A stretch of DNA of 64,000 nucleotides from Adiantum capillus-veneris (lineage: Eukaryota; Streptophyta; Polypodiopsida; Polypodiales; Pteridaceae): positions 42,815,537 to 42,879,536 of the forward strand of contig CM043966.1 in NCBI GenBank assembly GCA_014529385.2, read 5' to 3'. Made by a program: the position numbers and the translations under genes. Positions 33,430 to 44,519 of this stretch are shown here, in pieces. Below the pieces are notes generated by a model that was not told the origin of the DNA, did no database searches, and was given only the letters and a program-made list of their open reading frames with translations. Each line of letters starts with the position of its first letter. Position 1 is the stretch's first letter.

Positions 33430-35580
33430 ATGCCATGTAAAGAACCAAGTGTAAAAATCTTCTTCGAATAATGCCAACATATTGCTTGATAGCAAGAACA
33501 TGCATTTGGCATAGAGGCTATAAAGGACTTCTTCTAAAGGGTTGCCCACTCAAATCATAGCATAATCCTTGGTTACTTCTAAAAAGGATATCCATGGTCC
33601 TCATGCTTGTTCAAGCTCATGAAAAACTTGGATACATGTGAGAAACATTTTGCAGATTTTAAATAGCATTGCACACGAGAGATCAAGGAGGCTCTTGAAG
33701 AAATTCATGGTGCTCGTTAGGGTTTCATCACGTATTCTTCAGTTGCTGGTCCTTGCTCTGGAGTTGGCAGTTTCGGGTAGTTAAGCCAAGTCGGCCTTTC
33801 CTTCTATAGTGCTTCATGTGCTGGCCATGTCCTTACCCTTGGTACATATGACAGGATGTTGGGTCCTTCTGTATTGATGCCGGTGCCCTTGTAAACAAGA
33901 TGAGATATTTTGAGTTTTTGTTGAGCCAATTTTTCCTCCATGTGCGACTGTTGATGCCATTGAGAATTGATTTGATTGGGAGTGAGTTGAGTTACATTGA
34001 CAGAGTGAAGAACCCTCAACTCCCAATCCATAGCCGCTTTCCATTCAACATCCACTTTGTGAACAATCTTCTCTTTAAGTACATCTTCTTCAGATTTAGA
34101 GAGCTAGACCATTGGCACTTGCTCCTTGCTTGTGATTGGTACCTGGAATTCAAAACTTCCTATCTGCCCTTCATTTGGTCGTGTTTCCATTTCTGCAAAG
34201 GAGATTGATGGTATCTCTAGATTCGACTGCTCAAATGTACCTGCTTCCCCATGAGTGTCCACATTCCCTTCTATCAGCAACTGATTGGATTTCTTTAATT
34301 CCTCTATCTCTTTAAGCAACTGCTCTTCCCTTTGCATATGCATTAGGGCGAGGTCACTTCTTTGTTCTTGTTCCAGCTTCAGCTCAAGTTCCAAGTCTTT
34401 GTTTCTCTTTTCTAAAGTCTTGTAAACTTCATCAGTCCCCTTGAGTGAAGCTACTGCTGGGTTTTTTCTTATTTGCTTTAGAAATGCCGCTTGGTCATTG
34501 ATTCCATGCTCTGAGTATTGCAAAGCGGAATTTGCTACATTCAAATGTACTTGGAGCTTTTGTACCGACTGAGTAGTGCTCATAAGTTCATTTATTACTT
34601 CAATCAGCTGTTGGTCCTTGCTTTTACAGGGATCCGACAACTTTGTGAGGAGTTCCCCTAATTCTTCTATTTCCTTTTGTTGCTTTTCCTTGACACTTTG
34701 GTGTTGTTTTGCTTCGTTTTGATTTGGCCTTGAAGATTTTCAATGATATTCATCCTGTCTTCAAGCTCGCCTTGGAGAGCATCAATCACTTGTTCAAGTT
34801 CTCGAGCTTTAGCACTGCGGCTAAGAGCTACTCTTTGCATTTTCTCCATCATTAGTTGCATGTGCTTTGCATATTCATTAACTTGGATGATCACTTCATC
34901 TGTTGTCTCTTTGAATTCTGCTTGAGGCTCTTTAAAAGTTCCAACCTCATTGTTGGTTGTTTCCTTGGGATGTTCTTGATTTGACTTCCTCCTTTTTTTC
35001 TCATATTCTTTTATTTTCCTGCCTTCATCTGATTGGTTAGTTAGTGAAGGGCTTGGACTAGGAAAAGGTTGATCTTCTTGTTCGATATTGGGTGAGGGTG
35101 GTCTTGGAGACATCTCCCTCTGTTCCTGTTGTGGTTCACTTGGTTTCCCCACTTTTGCTTGCTATGGTTGTTGAGTAGTCGACTCTTCTCTGGCTTTTCT
35201 TTGAGCTTCTAAAGCCTCTTGTATCTTCAAGGCTTCAGATTCTGCATACATCCTTTCTAGCAGATCCGTAGGATCTTCTTGGATCTTCTTCTCAGGGTTT
35301 TTGGCTCTAGGACCCTTGACTTTTCTTGGACTCCATAAATCTGGATTCTGTCCTACAGCTTGTTGGCTTCGTTCATAAGCTTTTTTTTCTCTTTCAAACC
35401 TTGCCTTTTTTTGTTAAGGTTCTTTTTGATGGGCGGCCACTCCCTTTCTTTTCATCTCTTCTCTCCTTGCCCTTTTTTTCTCATTGTCTGAACTTTCTTC
35501 ACTGCTATGGACTTCAGGTGAGCTTTTTGCTAACTCTTCATTTGATTTATAAATCCCTTTTTCTTTGATCTAGTGGCTCG
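33430..35580 (-). pseudogene. Gypsy D coiled-coil 3' ORF region
   Basis: Two adjacent open frames on the minus strand, 34667-35152 (161 aa) and 34104-34640 (178 aa), are highly charged and heptad-like: YAKHMQLMMEKMQRVAL, ELEQVIDALQGELEDRMNII, VYKTLEKRNKDLELELKLEQ, QLLKEIEELKKSNQLLI. The first starts with a Pro/Ser/Gln-rich stretch. Further frames continue to 33430, where E cuts in. I recognise no catalytic domain. By position (just before a 3' purine tract and LTR once E is removed) it is probably the extra 3' ORF of a gypsy element rather than a host gene. That assignment is inference. Confidence 0.5.
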
Positions 35581-36654
35581 TGGAGAGGGCTGAGCTGTGA
35601 TTATCGATGTGTTCTAATCTGGGACTGGCGGCAAGCTATCGGCCATCCCAATGGCATGGTATGCAATTCGGGTCAAAACTTCTGGAGCTTCCAAATATGT
35701 TACTCTTCCTTCCTTCTTTGTGCTCTTGAGTGTTGTAAGCACATACTAAGCATGATCTATTGATTATCTTGTTGTTGACTTCAATACCTGCGTGAAGGTG
35801 GTTGCTAACATGAACTAGAAATTTTCTCCTCCACTTGGCTATCTTTGTAGTTCCATTGGGATTATTTCCCTTGTCTAATAGGTGGCTGACCCTGTGATGG
35901 ACTCTCTGACTGGTCCTTCACCACTTCAGTGCCTCTAGCTTCGGTCAAGTCTGATCTAGCTTGTCATACTTCTTCAAGAAAACTCTAAATTGTAGCTATC
36001 ATGGATTCATTCAATCCACATATTTCCTTCTCCTCTATTTGCTATAAGTGCTCTTCTTGAGCCCATGAAGGCTAAGGATGTAGTTTTTGTATTGTCAAAG
36101 CATCTGAACACTCTAGTTGTTCCAAAATCTTCTTTGCCAAATTCTTTGTAATCCTAGTTGCCAACTCTCACTTTTCTTGTCATTCAAATCAACTACCTTC
36201 TCTTTCCCTTTTGCCTTTCATATGTCTCTATACTGCTCCCACTTGTTGGTTTCAATAGTTTGATTACTCTCAGGTTTGTCTAAGGGAACTTTTTACAACA
36301 TTTGGCAGATCTCACAAAGAGATGGTCCCAAGACTAACATGTCAATCTTAAGGAACAAGTGACACGACTAGGGCATGGAGCCAACCAAGAGGTTGTCAAT
36401 CTCATGTTTGAACACAATACACTCTGTGGAAATAGTCTATGAACTCTCTAATTGCGGAAAAGCTAATTTCTACCTCTCTAATCCAGTCACACATCCACAT
36501 GCAAAACCAGGAGCAAATCAACTCCGATCAACACCAAACTTGGCAGGCACATACCTTACTAGGCAAAAAACACTTCTCAACCATCAAACCTAAAATTTGT
36601 ACACTAGAAAAAATTGCAATTTTCTCTAGCAGCAAAATTACAATTCTTTGAATT
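35581..36654. other. Unassigned DNA
   Basis: No domain found. Short minus-strand frames rich in Lys/Glu near 35330-35580 may be the N-terminal part of the coiled-coil ORF (reading EEDPRRSYG or DLLERMYAESEALKIQEALE in different frames). The rest, 36000-36650, could be leader or LTR DNA. Confidence 0.35.
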
Positions 36655-37066
36655 TGTTGTTGAACACACCTGATAGGTACTTCTAAAGTGTCGAGAATCT
36701 AATACAATTGATGAAATCTCAAAATGATGCTTGGATAGTGAGAGATGTCACATGGAAGGTTGTGGGAGTCGACGTTATGATCTTGCAAAACTCTTGCAAT
36801 GTAGGTATCGGCATGTAGAGCTCCTCAAGGCTAACACACAAATGCTCTCTGCTTTTGGATACAATAACCGTGCGATGCAATGCAAATAGATGAAATCTTG
36901 ACAGCAAGAGAGTTCCCATGATGTACAAAGAAACCTTATCTATTCATTAAAGATAATAAAATTGTGCTTTTCAAAACCTTACAAAGGTGCCTTTTATACC
37001 TTGGCTAAGGAACTTATTTGTACAAAGGCTAAAACTTCTTCAAAAATATGTGAGAATCTTCCAACA
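36655..37066 (-). repeat. 3' LTR of gypsy J (minus strand, left end approximate)
   Basis: On the minus strand the LTR begins TGTTGGAAG at 37066, immediately after a purine tract (37067-37080: GTAGGAGGGGGAAG). It contains the shared promoter-like box at 36992-37010. A TGTTGTTGAAC at 36655 is a possible far end, but no second LTR is in the window to prove it. Confidence 0.5.
36992..37010 (-). promoter_or_regulatory. Putative core promoter of the J LTR
   Basis: CCTTAGCCAAGGTATAAAAG on the minus strand, with TATAAAAGG starting directly after the CCAAGG box. Confidence 0.55.
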
Positions 37067-37129
37067 CTTCCCCCTCCTACTTCATGTTGTCCTGACATGA
37101 GTCAAGGTTTGAAATTTCAAAGTCTCCCA

Positions 37130-38044
37130 TCAAGCTCTCTTTGTCTCCTTGAGGAAAGCGAAGGTTGGTAGTTGTTCCAGCTTTTGCTTGTGGCTCCACT
37201 TCTTGGGAATTCTTTTTGTGTCGTTTTGCATAGCTCCAACAACATGATTTGGGGTGGTGTACCTTGGTGGTTTCTTGGCAAGGAAGTGGAAGTGCTGGTG
37301 GTATAGGCGGGCGGGATCCTCTACTTGCTTTAGTATAAGGTCAGAGAAGGTGGTAGAGGTTGTACTCTTTGTGAGTGTTCCAGCTGTTTTTCTATCTCTG
37401 GCTCTCATTGTCATAGCTTTAGTGGGCAACTTTAGTGCTTCAGCCATTATGTCTTTGTTGATGATTACTTTGAATTTTTGTACTTGTTGATCTGTGATCT
37501 GGGTAGATCCATCCTCTTTAATCGTTGACAGTAGTTCATAAGCTCTTTGAAAGTCTACTTCACATGGTTCTTGATCATAAAATTCTTGAAGTCCCATACT
37601 TCTGTTGCTTCTTTCGTTGCTGGCTTAGCTGCTACATCATAGACTTCTTTAGGTAGATTTGCAACTCTACCTGATTTCCATCTACACTTTTGAATCTTCT
37701 GGTGAAGACTGTGGTGTTATCTCCTCAAGCTGTTCTTTTAACAAGTAGGTTACTTTGGCCGTTTTCATAGAATTGGGCTCCAACTGATATGGTGGCAACT
37801 CTTGCAGCTTCTCTTTTTGGGTCTTTCTTTTCTTTACTTTCTTAGCAGCTTGCATTGCACCTATTACTAACCAACGGGGTATCATTTCCATGGAGAACAG
37901 ATATGCATTTGGTAGATCATCGTCTACCCCTTTTGGTGATTCTCCTAAAATAATCCTTGTTAAATGATTCGCTAGGATTATATTACAACCACCTAATAAC
38001 TCTAAAGAAACAAACGAGAGAATGAACGACAATATAAATGACAC
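37130..38044 (-). pseudogene. Gypsy J 3' ORF remnant
   Basis: Two minus-strand frames, 37682-38044 (120 aa) and 37130-37597 (155 aa), lie just before the J purine tract. They read HLTRIILGESPKGVDDDLPN and PRWLVIGAMQAAKKVKKRKT, then FQRAYELLSTIKEDGSTQIT, FKVIINKDIMAEALKLP and VVGAMQNDTKRIPKKWSHKQ. The two parts share a GAMQ-basic-K-K/E-LP motif, so an internal repeat is possible. I do not recognise a catalytic domain. The position matches that of env-like or other extra ORFs of plant gypsy elements. Confidence 0.5.
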
Positions 38045-38158
38045 GGTTGAACTAGAGCTGAGGTTTCAACAAACAACGGGGTTCACAAAAAGAACTCAGA
38101 CGAGAGTGGTGAGAAAGAAACTAGACCAGGGATCCTACATCCTCAAGAGATTGAGAAG

Positions 38159-39210
38159 TTGACTACTTGTAAAGTAGGAGCAATTGAAGGAATGGTAGCA
38201 AACACAACAGATGAATCTGTTTACCATATACCTTTTACCGTGTTGGAAGTTAAATGTGAGTGGCCTGAAGAACTTTGGGATGTAGTCAGGAAGGTTAGAG
38301 ATGGAAACCATTCGTGGGATTCAACACCAATTGTGAAATTCATACTCGACAAAGGCATGATGGACTTTGAGATACAATCCATGTATGGTGACTAGGGAAC
38401 GGAAAGATCAAAGGATATTACAGAAGAAACCCTTAAGGAGTTTCCTTCCTACTTTGGACCATATGAGGAAAGATCTAATGTTATGGTTTTGCCATCTCAA
38501 ATAATAACTCATAATCCAGTCATAAATTCTTAAGGATTGCAAGAATTTATGTCAACACCGGTGAGATGTACGCTGACGAAGGCTGAGCTGTTGAAAGTCA
38601 GACCTCAGATATGGATAGATGTCTTGAGAAAATGGGAATAAAAAATCTTGTTGAGACAATAGGTCGATAAATGTAGGACTGAAGAAAACCAAAAAAGTAT
38701 GTGAAGCTAGCTCTGATAAAAAAGTTGGCGATTATTGCGAAATTGAAGAGGGGAACACCACATTGACCATAAAGCATCAAGGAATAGAAAAAATTGCTAT
38801 TTTGGATAATGGTGCAGGGGTTGCCATTGCCACCAAAGTAATATGAGGGAAATGGGAGAAAAATGTCCTTAGATAGACATGGATGAGATTACAATTAGCT
38901 GATGGCTATATTGCAAAACCTATTGGAATCCTAGAGCAGGTGGTGCTGACTTCCTAAGGAATAGAGTATGAGCACACATTTTCCATAATGGATTTTGGTA
39001 CTAAGAATAATTATGATGTTATTGTAGGAAGATCATTCATGCACCAACTAAAAATTATTCAAGATTGGCGCTATGACTATATCTACCTATGCCACATGGA
39101 GACCACCACTTGCATCAATTTGAGAGAACATAGTTACAGAGATGTACGAAGGACTCCTGTAGAGGAATTTGATATGGCTAGATGTAGAATTTGGAGTACC
39201 CACGTGGTTG
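38159..39210 (+). pseudogene. K protease region
   Basis: An open frame at 38159-38395 (78 aa) leads into broken frames with TPVRCTLTKAELLKVRPQIW and then a retropepsin: KIAILDNGAGVAIATK (Asp-Asn-Gly at 38805-38813), LQLADGYIAKPIGILEQV, HTFSIMDFGTKNNYDVIVGR. The same order (DGGAGVSIVTK, MANGTIAKPMGMLKDL, HTFIVMDFS, MILGRPFM) occurs in element L. Asp-Asn-Gly instead of Asp-Gly-Gly and at least four stops make it inactive. Confidence 0.7.
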
Positions 39211-39498
39211 AACTCTAAAGCTCATCTATGGATGTGTGGAGCTTTGGATTGTGACAATCTTGTAAAAGACGAATGCAAGCGGGATAGACCATTTGAAGAT
39301 ACCGACTATATATCTGAACCTTTCCAGAAGAAAAGAACGGAACCTATAGAGTGGACTCAAATTTTTGCCACCTTAAATGTGTGCGTCAATGAGGTAACCC
39401 CTACAAAATTTTGTGACAAGAATGGGTTGGACCTAATTCCATTTTGCATGATAAGCGGGATTCAAGAAGAAGACAATCATGAAGGGAAAAACGGATGA
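39169..39498 (+). CDS. K segment homologous to the post-protease part of L ORF3
   Basis: This 109-aa frame includes DTDYISEPFQKKRTEPIEWT and FATLNVCVNEV, which parallels DSPYMDVLPGMTESDNVDWV and LASTIDTW in L ORF3. No known fold is recognised. It is a fragment of a broken polyprotein frame. Confidence 0.5.
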   Translation: MIWLDVEFGVPTWLNSKAHLWMCGALDCDNLVKDECKRDRPFEDTDYISEPFQKKRTEPIEWTQIFATLNVCVNEVTPTKFCDKNGLDLIPFCMISGIQEEDNHEGKNG

Positions 39499-39570
39499 CA
39501 ATGTAGCAGAAGAGCTAGAGATTAGTGTAAAGTGTTTGTGTATCCAAGGTGAGATTTTGATTCAACAAGG

Positions 39571-39900
39571 ATGCACGAAAGAGTTTCACAACAAGATGTG
39601 AGATCAAAAGAATTTGCACCAGGAGATTATGTGCTTGTGTCTACTCTCAAACAAAAGAAAAAAAAATTGAAAAGGCGAGGTATGGGACCATTTGTGATTC
39701 ATTTTATATCACCAAGTGGGGCCAATAACCTTGCTACATTGGATGCAGAGCAAATGCCCAGCTAGATTAGTGGCTGTAGATTAAAAAATAATCACTTTCC
39801 ATTAACTCAAAAAATGCTTGAAAGGGCACATGCAGCTAAAAGTAGGAACAACAAGCATGAGAAAGTCATTCTCAATAGGCATAAGAAGAAGTCAAAGAAC
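39571..39900 (+). pseudogene. K segment resembling the C-terminal end of gypsy pol
   Basis: Frame 39571-39765 and its continuation after a stop read FAPGDYVLVSTLKQKKKKLK, RGMGPFVIHFISPSGANNLA and, after the stop, FPLTQKMLERAHAAKS. The motif of a basic stretch, GPF and a later LTQxML resembles the integrase C-terminal/chromo-like region of plant gypsy elements lacking a chromodomain. Assignment by pattern only. Confidence 0.45.
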
Positions 39901-40031
39901 GAGCAATGAAGAGGAAGAAAATGTTGGAGGACTTAAAAAGCAAAAGGCTATTTGGATTTACCAGTTAACAAGCATCAAGGGAGGTTAGAGATGGTTTAGA
40001 TCCTTACATCTCAACAAATCTAGGAGCCAAC

Positions 40032-40420
40032 ATGTTACCTATTCATGTGCTAGTAGATTTGAATACAATTAGTTGGGATCTGTATCAAGAAATACCAGGG
40101 TTGGTCGTACAACCATTGGAACAAAAGTTCACAAGATTCAATGGGACTATTAGTACTACCCTAGGTTACATGGAGCTCATGCTACACATCAAAGGATTAC
40201 CATGTCCCCATAACCTACTTGTACTACCTCAAGACTCCCCTCACAATCAACTTATGCTAGGTACACCATGGCAACACAAATACAAGTGTATATACATTGG
40301 TTAGAGAACCAAGTGGATTTTACAACAGAACATCGAGTACGATAGATTACATTTGCTTCCATGGAAGATACCAGGTATCTTTTTGAAGATGCTGACTAAG
40401 AAAAGAAAGAGTTGGAGGAT
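40032..40420 (+). pseudogene. K second retropepsin-like domain
   Basis: The 90-aa frame 40032-40304 reads PIHVLVDLNTISWDLYQEIP, then FTRFNGTISTTLGYMELMLH and NQLMLGTPWQHKYKCIYIG. The flanking pattern (a VLVD turn and LGxPW) is that of a retropepsin, but the catalytic triad is Asp-Leu-Asn. The frame continues in another phase to about 40420. Confidence 0.5.
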
Positions 40421-40619
40421 ATTTTCAATGCAACAAAAACACAACAAACCATTACAATTGTCATGATGGAAACGACACCTTTAGAATTTATTGATAGCCA
40501 TAACTGTGCATTTGCAGTTGATCCACTCCCTTCAGTACAAACCCTAAGACAACTCTACCTGCTACACATCCTCAATCAACCATCAGAGACTAAGGGACAT
40601 TGAAACAACCTACTCAAGT

Positions 40620-41090
40620 CAACCATCCCAAACAAATTTGGATACCAAAGAAGAGACATGCCAGGGACACACCAACACAACAACAAATACCCTCAAGGTG
40701 ACAAATATGGATACTAAGGATATCCTAAGAATTGATGAAAGCTTCATTTGGGTGACAAAATCCCAATTGCAAAGTTTTTTTGAGGAAGCACGAAGTCAAC
40801 TACGATATTCCCAAAGCTACAAAATGATGAGCAACCAAGGGTGATCTACCACCAATCATCCATACTTCAAAGGTCAAGAAAACACAAGTGGTCAAATACA
40901 AACAAGTTTGGGTACCTAAGAAACTAATTACTGCTCACAAATTAACACACAGGCTGTGGATTCCAAAATTAAAAAGTCACACTCATCCATGGCAACCACA
41001 ATCCCCATAATGCATCAAAGACACCACAACACTTGCTAAAGTCGAAACCCACTATAATGGTGTGGCGTCCTAGACTTCCCACATGAATTC
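40620..41090 (+). pseudogene. K W-[VI]-P-K repeat region
   Basis: In several frames there are WIPKKRH (40639), WVTKSQL (40749), WVPKKLI (40909), WIPKLK (40957) and WRPRLP (about 41064). The spacing is irregular. L ORF3 has WVPKASL, WIPKRLL, WVPKRRL and WVPKKERF in the equivalent place after its protease. Confidence 0.55.
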
Positions 41091-41400
41091 CAGCCAAGAA
41101 GCAGTTTCAACCTTCATCAATTCAACATAATTCTACTGACTTACAACACTTGTTACATGGTACGTGCTCACATTAATGTAGGGCTAGGTCAACCTCATCG
41201 TTGGATGTCCTTAAGCAATTAGCTTAAGACCCACCTCTTGTACAACATTAAGTTTTCCATACATTAATTGAATATGCATACATAGGGCCACATTACAAGG
41301 CCTTGCATAAGGCACTGCTTTGATGCCCATGAACAATTGAACCCTAATGGCTCACTATCATTCAGGAGAACTCCAACTAGGAGGGGGGAGGCATTCAAAA

Positions 41401-43150
41401 TGCGGACCCTAGCCTATTGATCAAATGAGAAAAGGGCATTGTTTTATCAATTTTGGTGTTGTAATTTGCGTTTGATTTTTCCTTTTGACAAAATTTTCAT
41501 ATTTTATGCCCTGAGAAGATAAAATATATCAAGTTTAAGAGACAAACATCAGATACAATCCCTTAGGTGTGAGTACTTATGTACATATTCTTGATTTTTT
41601 TTCACTTACTTTTGTTATTTTTCTATTGTGGTTTTTAAATAATTTTTTAAAGCAAGGAAAATTGCAAAGAAAACAGGATACAAGTATGAAGAGGTCTATG
41701 AAGTGATAGGAACTTTTAAAAGTTTTATTGGAAGTTGTTTGGTCAAGATTCAAAATGAGCATAACTCGGTCAGATGAGGACCAAACTTGACTTGCAGAGT
41801 AAGGGTATCAAAGTCTTATTGGAGGTCATTTGGTCAAGATTCAAAATGAGCATAAGTCGGTCAGATGAGTACCAAACTTGACTTGCAGAGTAAGGGCGTC
41901 AAAGTTATCAAATTTTGTAAAGGAGTCTCACTAGAAACTCTACATGCAAAGTGATGCAAATAAAGAGGATTTGGGACGTCGAAAGCTTCAAAATCGTCAA
42001 AGTGACATCCAAATGACATCAAAAGGGTCACACTTCATTACACAATTTTTACATGGCTACTACATCATGTCCTGAATCATACATAGTGAAATAATTCATC
42101 CTAAAACCTAGGACAATAGCCAGAGCTTCATTCACACAACAAATGGCTAATAGCTGCAATAATGACATCCAATAGATGGAGTGACACATCAAGTGTGTCT
42201 CAAGGGAGTATATCTTCATGTGGGAATAGTCACATACCTTAAAAATTGTATATTTATGCTAGGTAAAAAAATCATGTTTTTTTCTTTGCCTTATTCATAT
42301 CGAACAAGACCTTGTTTTAGCCAACGTTTTACCCTAACACAGAAACTAATGCCTATAAAGTCCCGAACGTATTGGACTTATCCATTACCAAGAACATGAT
42401 TGTTTTACCTTGCTAGAAGTTCAAAAGGGGTCCAAAAGTGGTTGAAATCTTCCATAGGAGGCCACAATTATGGTACATATGGTTCAATACCCTTAAAAAA
42501 CCATGGGGAACATGCCCACAATGCTAGAAGTCAATCAGAGCTGAGATCTCCATGTTGAGAAAAAAAATCACCTTTTTTTTGCTATAAAGGCTGATCGCAC
42601 ACCCAAAAAAACTTTCAGCTCAATAGCCACTTTGTCAAAACTCAAAAGAGTCGTATACAAAGCTCAAAAAATCTGCAACAATGATGAAAATCCTGGTTCA
42701 AGCCAAACCACTCAACCAAATTTTGCCATTTTTATACCAGAGCCTATTCTTATAGTGTATATCAAGACCATGAGGTCCAAATGCAGAAAAAGTCAATATA
42801 CATGCTAGCTAGTAAAAAATCACAATTTTTTCTTAATCTTCCATGAATGAAAAATTTTCAAGTTTTTGTGCATTCTGCAAAAATCATAGATTCATTTTAA
42901 GATAGCTAGAGAATCAACAAGCTAAATGGATTCATAGAGGCATGGAAAATGCAAGAATAGCTTTGACATTTGCTAAAAATGCTAGTGTGTATGGTGGCTG
43001 TACTTTGGTAATTAAAAGGGAAAAATACATGTGAAGGTTTGTGAAAGAATCCAGAAGTTGACAGTAGAGTTGAAGGATATCAGATGCACATTACCAGAAG
43101 CTGCAAAGCTCATTAGATAGAAAGAAAGGTAGAATCTGAAGCAAGAATAG
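41401..43150. other. Non-coding, probably LTR of K
   Basis: TGCGGACCC at 41401 follows the K purine tract and may be an LTR start. The region is AT-rich without coding signals. It holds a 91-bp tandem duplication (41725-41906). The other LTR end was not found. Confidence 0.4.
41725..41906. repeat. 91-bp tandem duplication
   Basis: A unit starting TTATTGGAAGTTGTTTGGTC and containing ATGAGCATAACTCGGTCAGA is repeated once at 41816 with a handful of changes. Confidence 0.88.
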
Positions 43151-43169
43151 TCGACTTGGCAACCATCAA

Positions 43170-43518
43170 GGATGATGAGGTTCCAATTATCCAAGTTGAT
43201 TACAAGCTAAGGAAGTAGTGGGAACCGTTATCAAGAGTAATACTAGATGGGGGAGCTGGAGCTGACATCCTTGGAGAGCATTTAAGGCAAAAATTGGGGA
43301 CTCATGATTTGAAACTAGCACTATTCAAAGTGAGAATGGCTAACCACATGGTAATACAGGCCATAAGACTAATTGAGAACTTGCAAATAAAAGTGGAGAA
43401 GGAGAAATCCAAGACCAACTTCTTAGTCCTAGATATACAAGGAACATATGGGATGCTTCTAAGGAGACCATGGCTTAGAATTGCTGGGCAATACATGATT
43501 ATGCCAATCAAACACTGA
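43170..43518 (+). pseudogene. Gypsy I protease
   Basis: Broken frames and the open 43294-43518 segment read VILDGGAGADILGEHLRQKL, KVRMANHMVIQAIRLIENLQ and NFLVLDIQGTYGMLLRRPWL. The Asp-Gly-Gly active site and the LLxRPW end are standard for plant gypsy retropepsins. One stop lies just upstream of the active site. Confidence 0.8.
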
Positions 43519-44009
43519 CAATCAAGGGTCCAACATGAGAATTCAAATCAAGACAAATAATACAAGAATCTGGAAAAAGGCTCTAAGACCAAAGGAGCTT
43601 TGCAAGAAATATGGAACAAAGAAAATTGAGAGGATATGAGCCTCAAGGAACATTTTTTCTTTGACAAAAAATAGACTTTACTATTATGATGGACAAAGAG
43701 TAGGCTAAGAGGTAGAGAAAGTAGTACCCATATTAATTCATGGAGTTGAACATTGGAAAAAGGACAATTCAACTAGATGGACTGACACTAGGACAGCCAG
43801 ACCAATTAGGACGTGACAAGTTTGATTTCATACCAGAAGCTAAACCTCGTTAGATGAATGCAAGAAGTTCAGATCAAACTATTGAAAGAATAGAGATGGA
43901 GCTTGGACTAGCAAAGCTAGTCAACCCATTCAATGAATATGCAATGAAAATTTGTACAGAAAAGGAGGCAGAATCACTGGTCAAGAGGAAGGGAGGAGGC
44001 CCAAATTAA

Positions 44010-44510
44010 TTGCTTCCAGATGATCAAGAAGTGGAGGAATGGAATCTCGACACAAATAAGAACCCCAAGGTGGTCAAGATCAACAAGTATCTAAAGATAG
44101 AGATTGAGGAAAAGGCTAGAGCTCTATTTGAAAAGTACAAGGATGTATTTTCATGGGAGCACACTGACTTGAAAGGCGTTGATCTTGACGTATGCTAGCA
44201 CAGGATACCATAAAACCCGATGCCAGACAAATCAGACTATAGAGATACAAAAGGAATCTTAACTATGCTAAGAAGGTCAAGGAGGAGATTGATAACCTCA
44301 TGAAGGTAAGGTTCATCATCGAGGTTTCAAGCAATGATTGACTATTCCCAATTGTAGTGGTTTCTAAGGAAAATGGGAAGTTAAGGGTCTGTGTAGACTC
44401 AATTCTTAGACCATCAAAGATCCCTTTCAACTTCCATTTATTACAGACATTCTAGTAGACACTAAACTTTTCTAGATTGCAGCAATAGATAGACGAGATC
44501 TAGAATGACA
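44010..44510 (+). pseudogene. Gypsy I reverse transcriptase, N-terminal part
   Basis: Frame 44010-44198 ends with ARALFEKYKDVFSWEHTDLK, the usual lead-in to plant gypsy RT. Later frames give LNYAKKVKEEIDNLMKVRFI, SSNDWLFPIVVV-like and NGKLRVCVDS. The palm domain with the catalytic aspartates is absent; the sequence jumps near 44510 to the segment that precedes the integrase zinc domain. Confidence 0.75.
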
Positions 44511-44519
44511 AGACGTGTA

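Larger units (their letters stand above)
38100..41400 (+). mobile_element. Gypsy K, 3' part (plus strand)
   Basis: Plus-strand frames give a retropepsin region, a segment resembling the end of gypsy pol, a second retropepsin-like segment and W-[VI]-P-K repeats, ending in a purine tract AACTAGGAGGGGGGAGG (41376-41392). The protease and the repeats closely parallel ORF3 of element L, though in the opposite orientation and far more decayed. No RT is visible. The 5' end is undefined and there is no paired LTR in the window. Confidence 0.55.

Noticed and set aside
34104-35152. Host coiled-coil gene (kinesin or myosin-tail-like)
   Set aside because: The frames are interrupted, there is no motor or other host domain, and the position next to a purine tract and LTR once E is removed fits a retrotransposon 3' ORF better.
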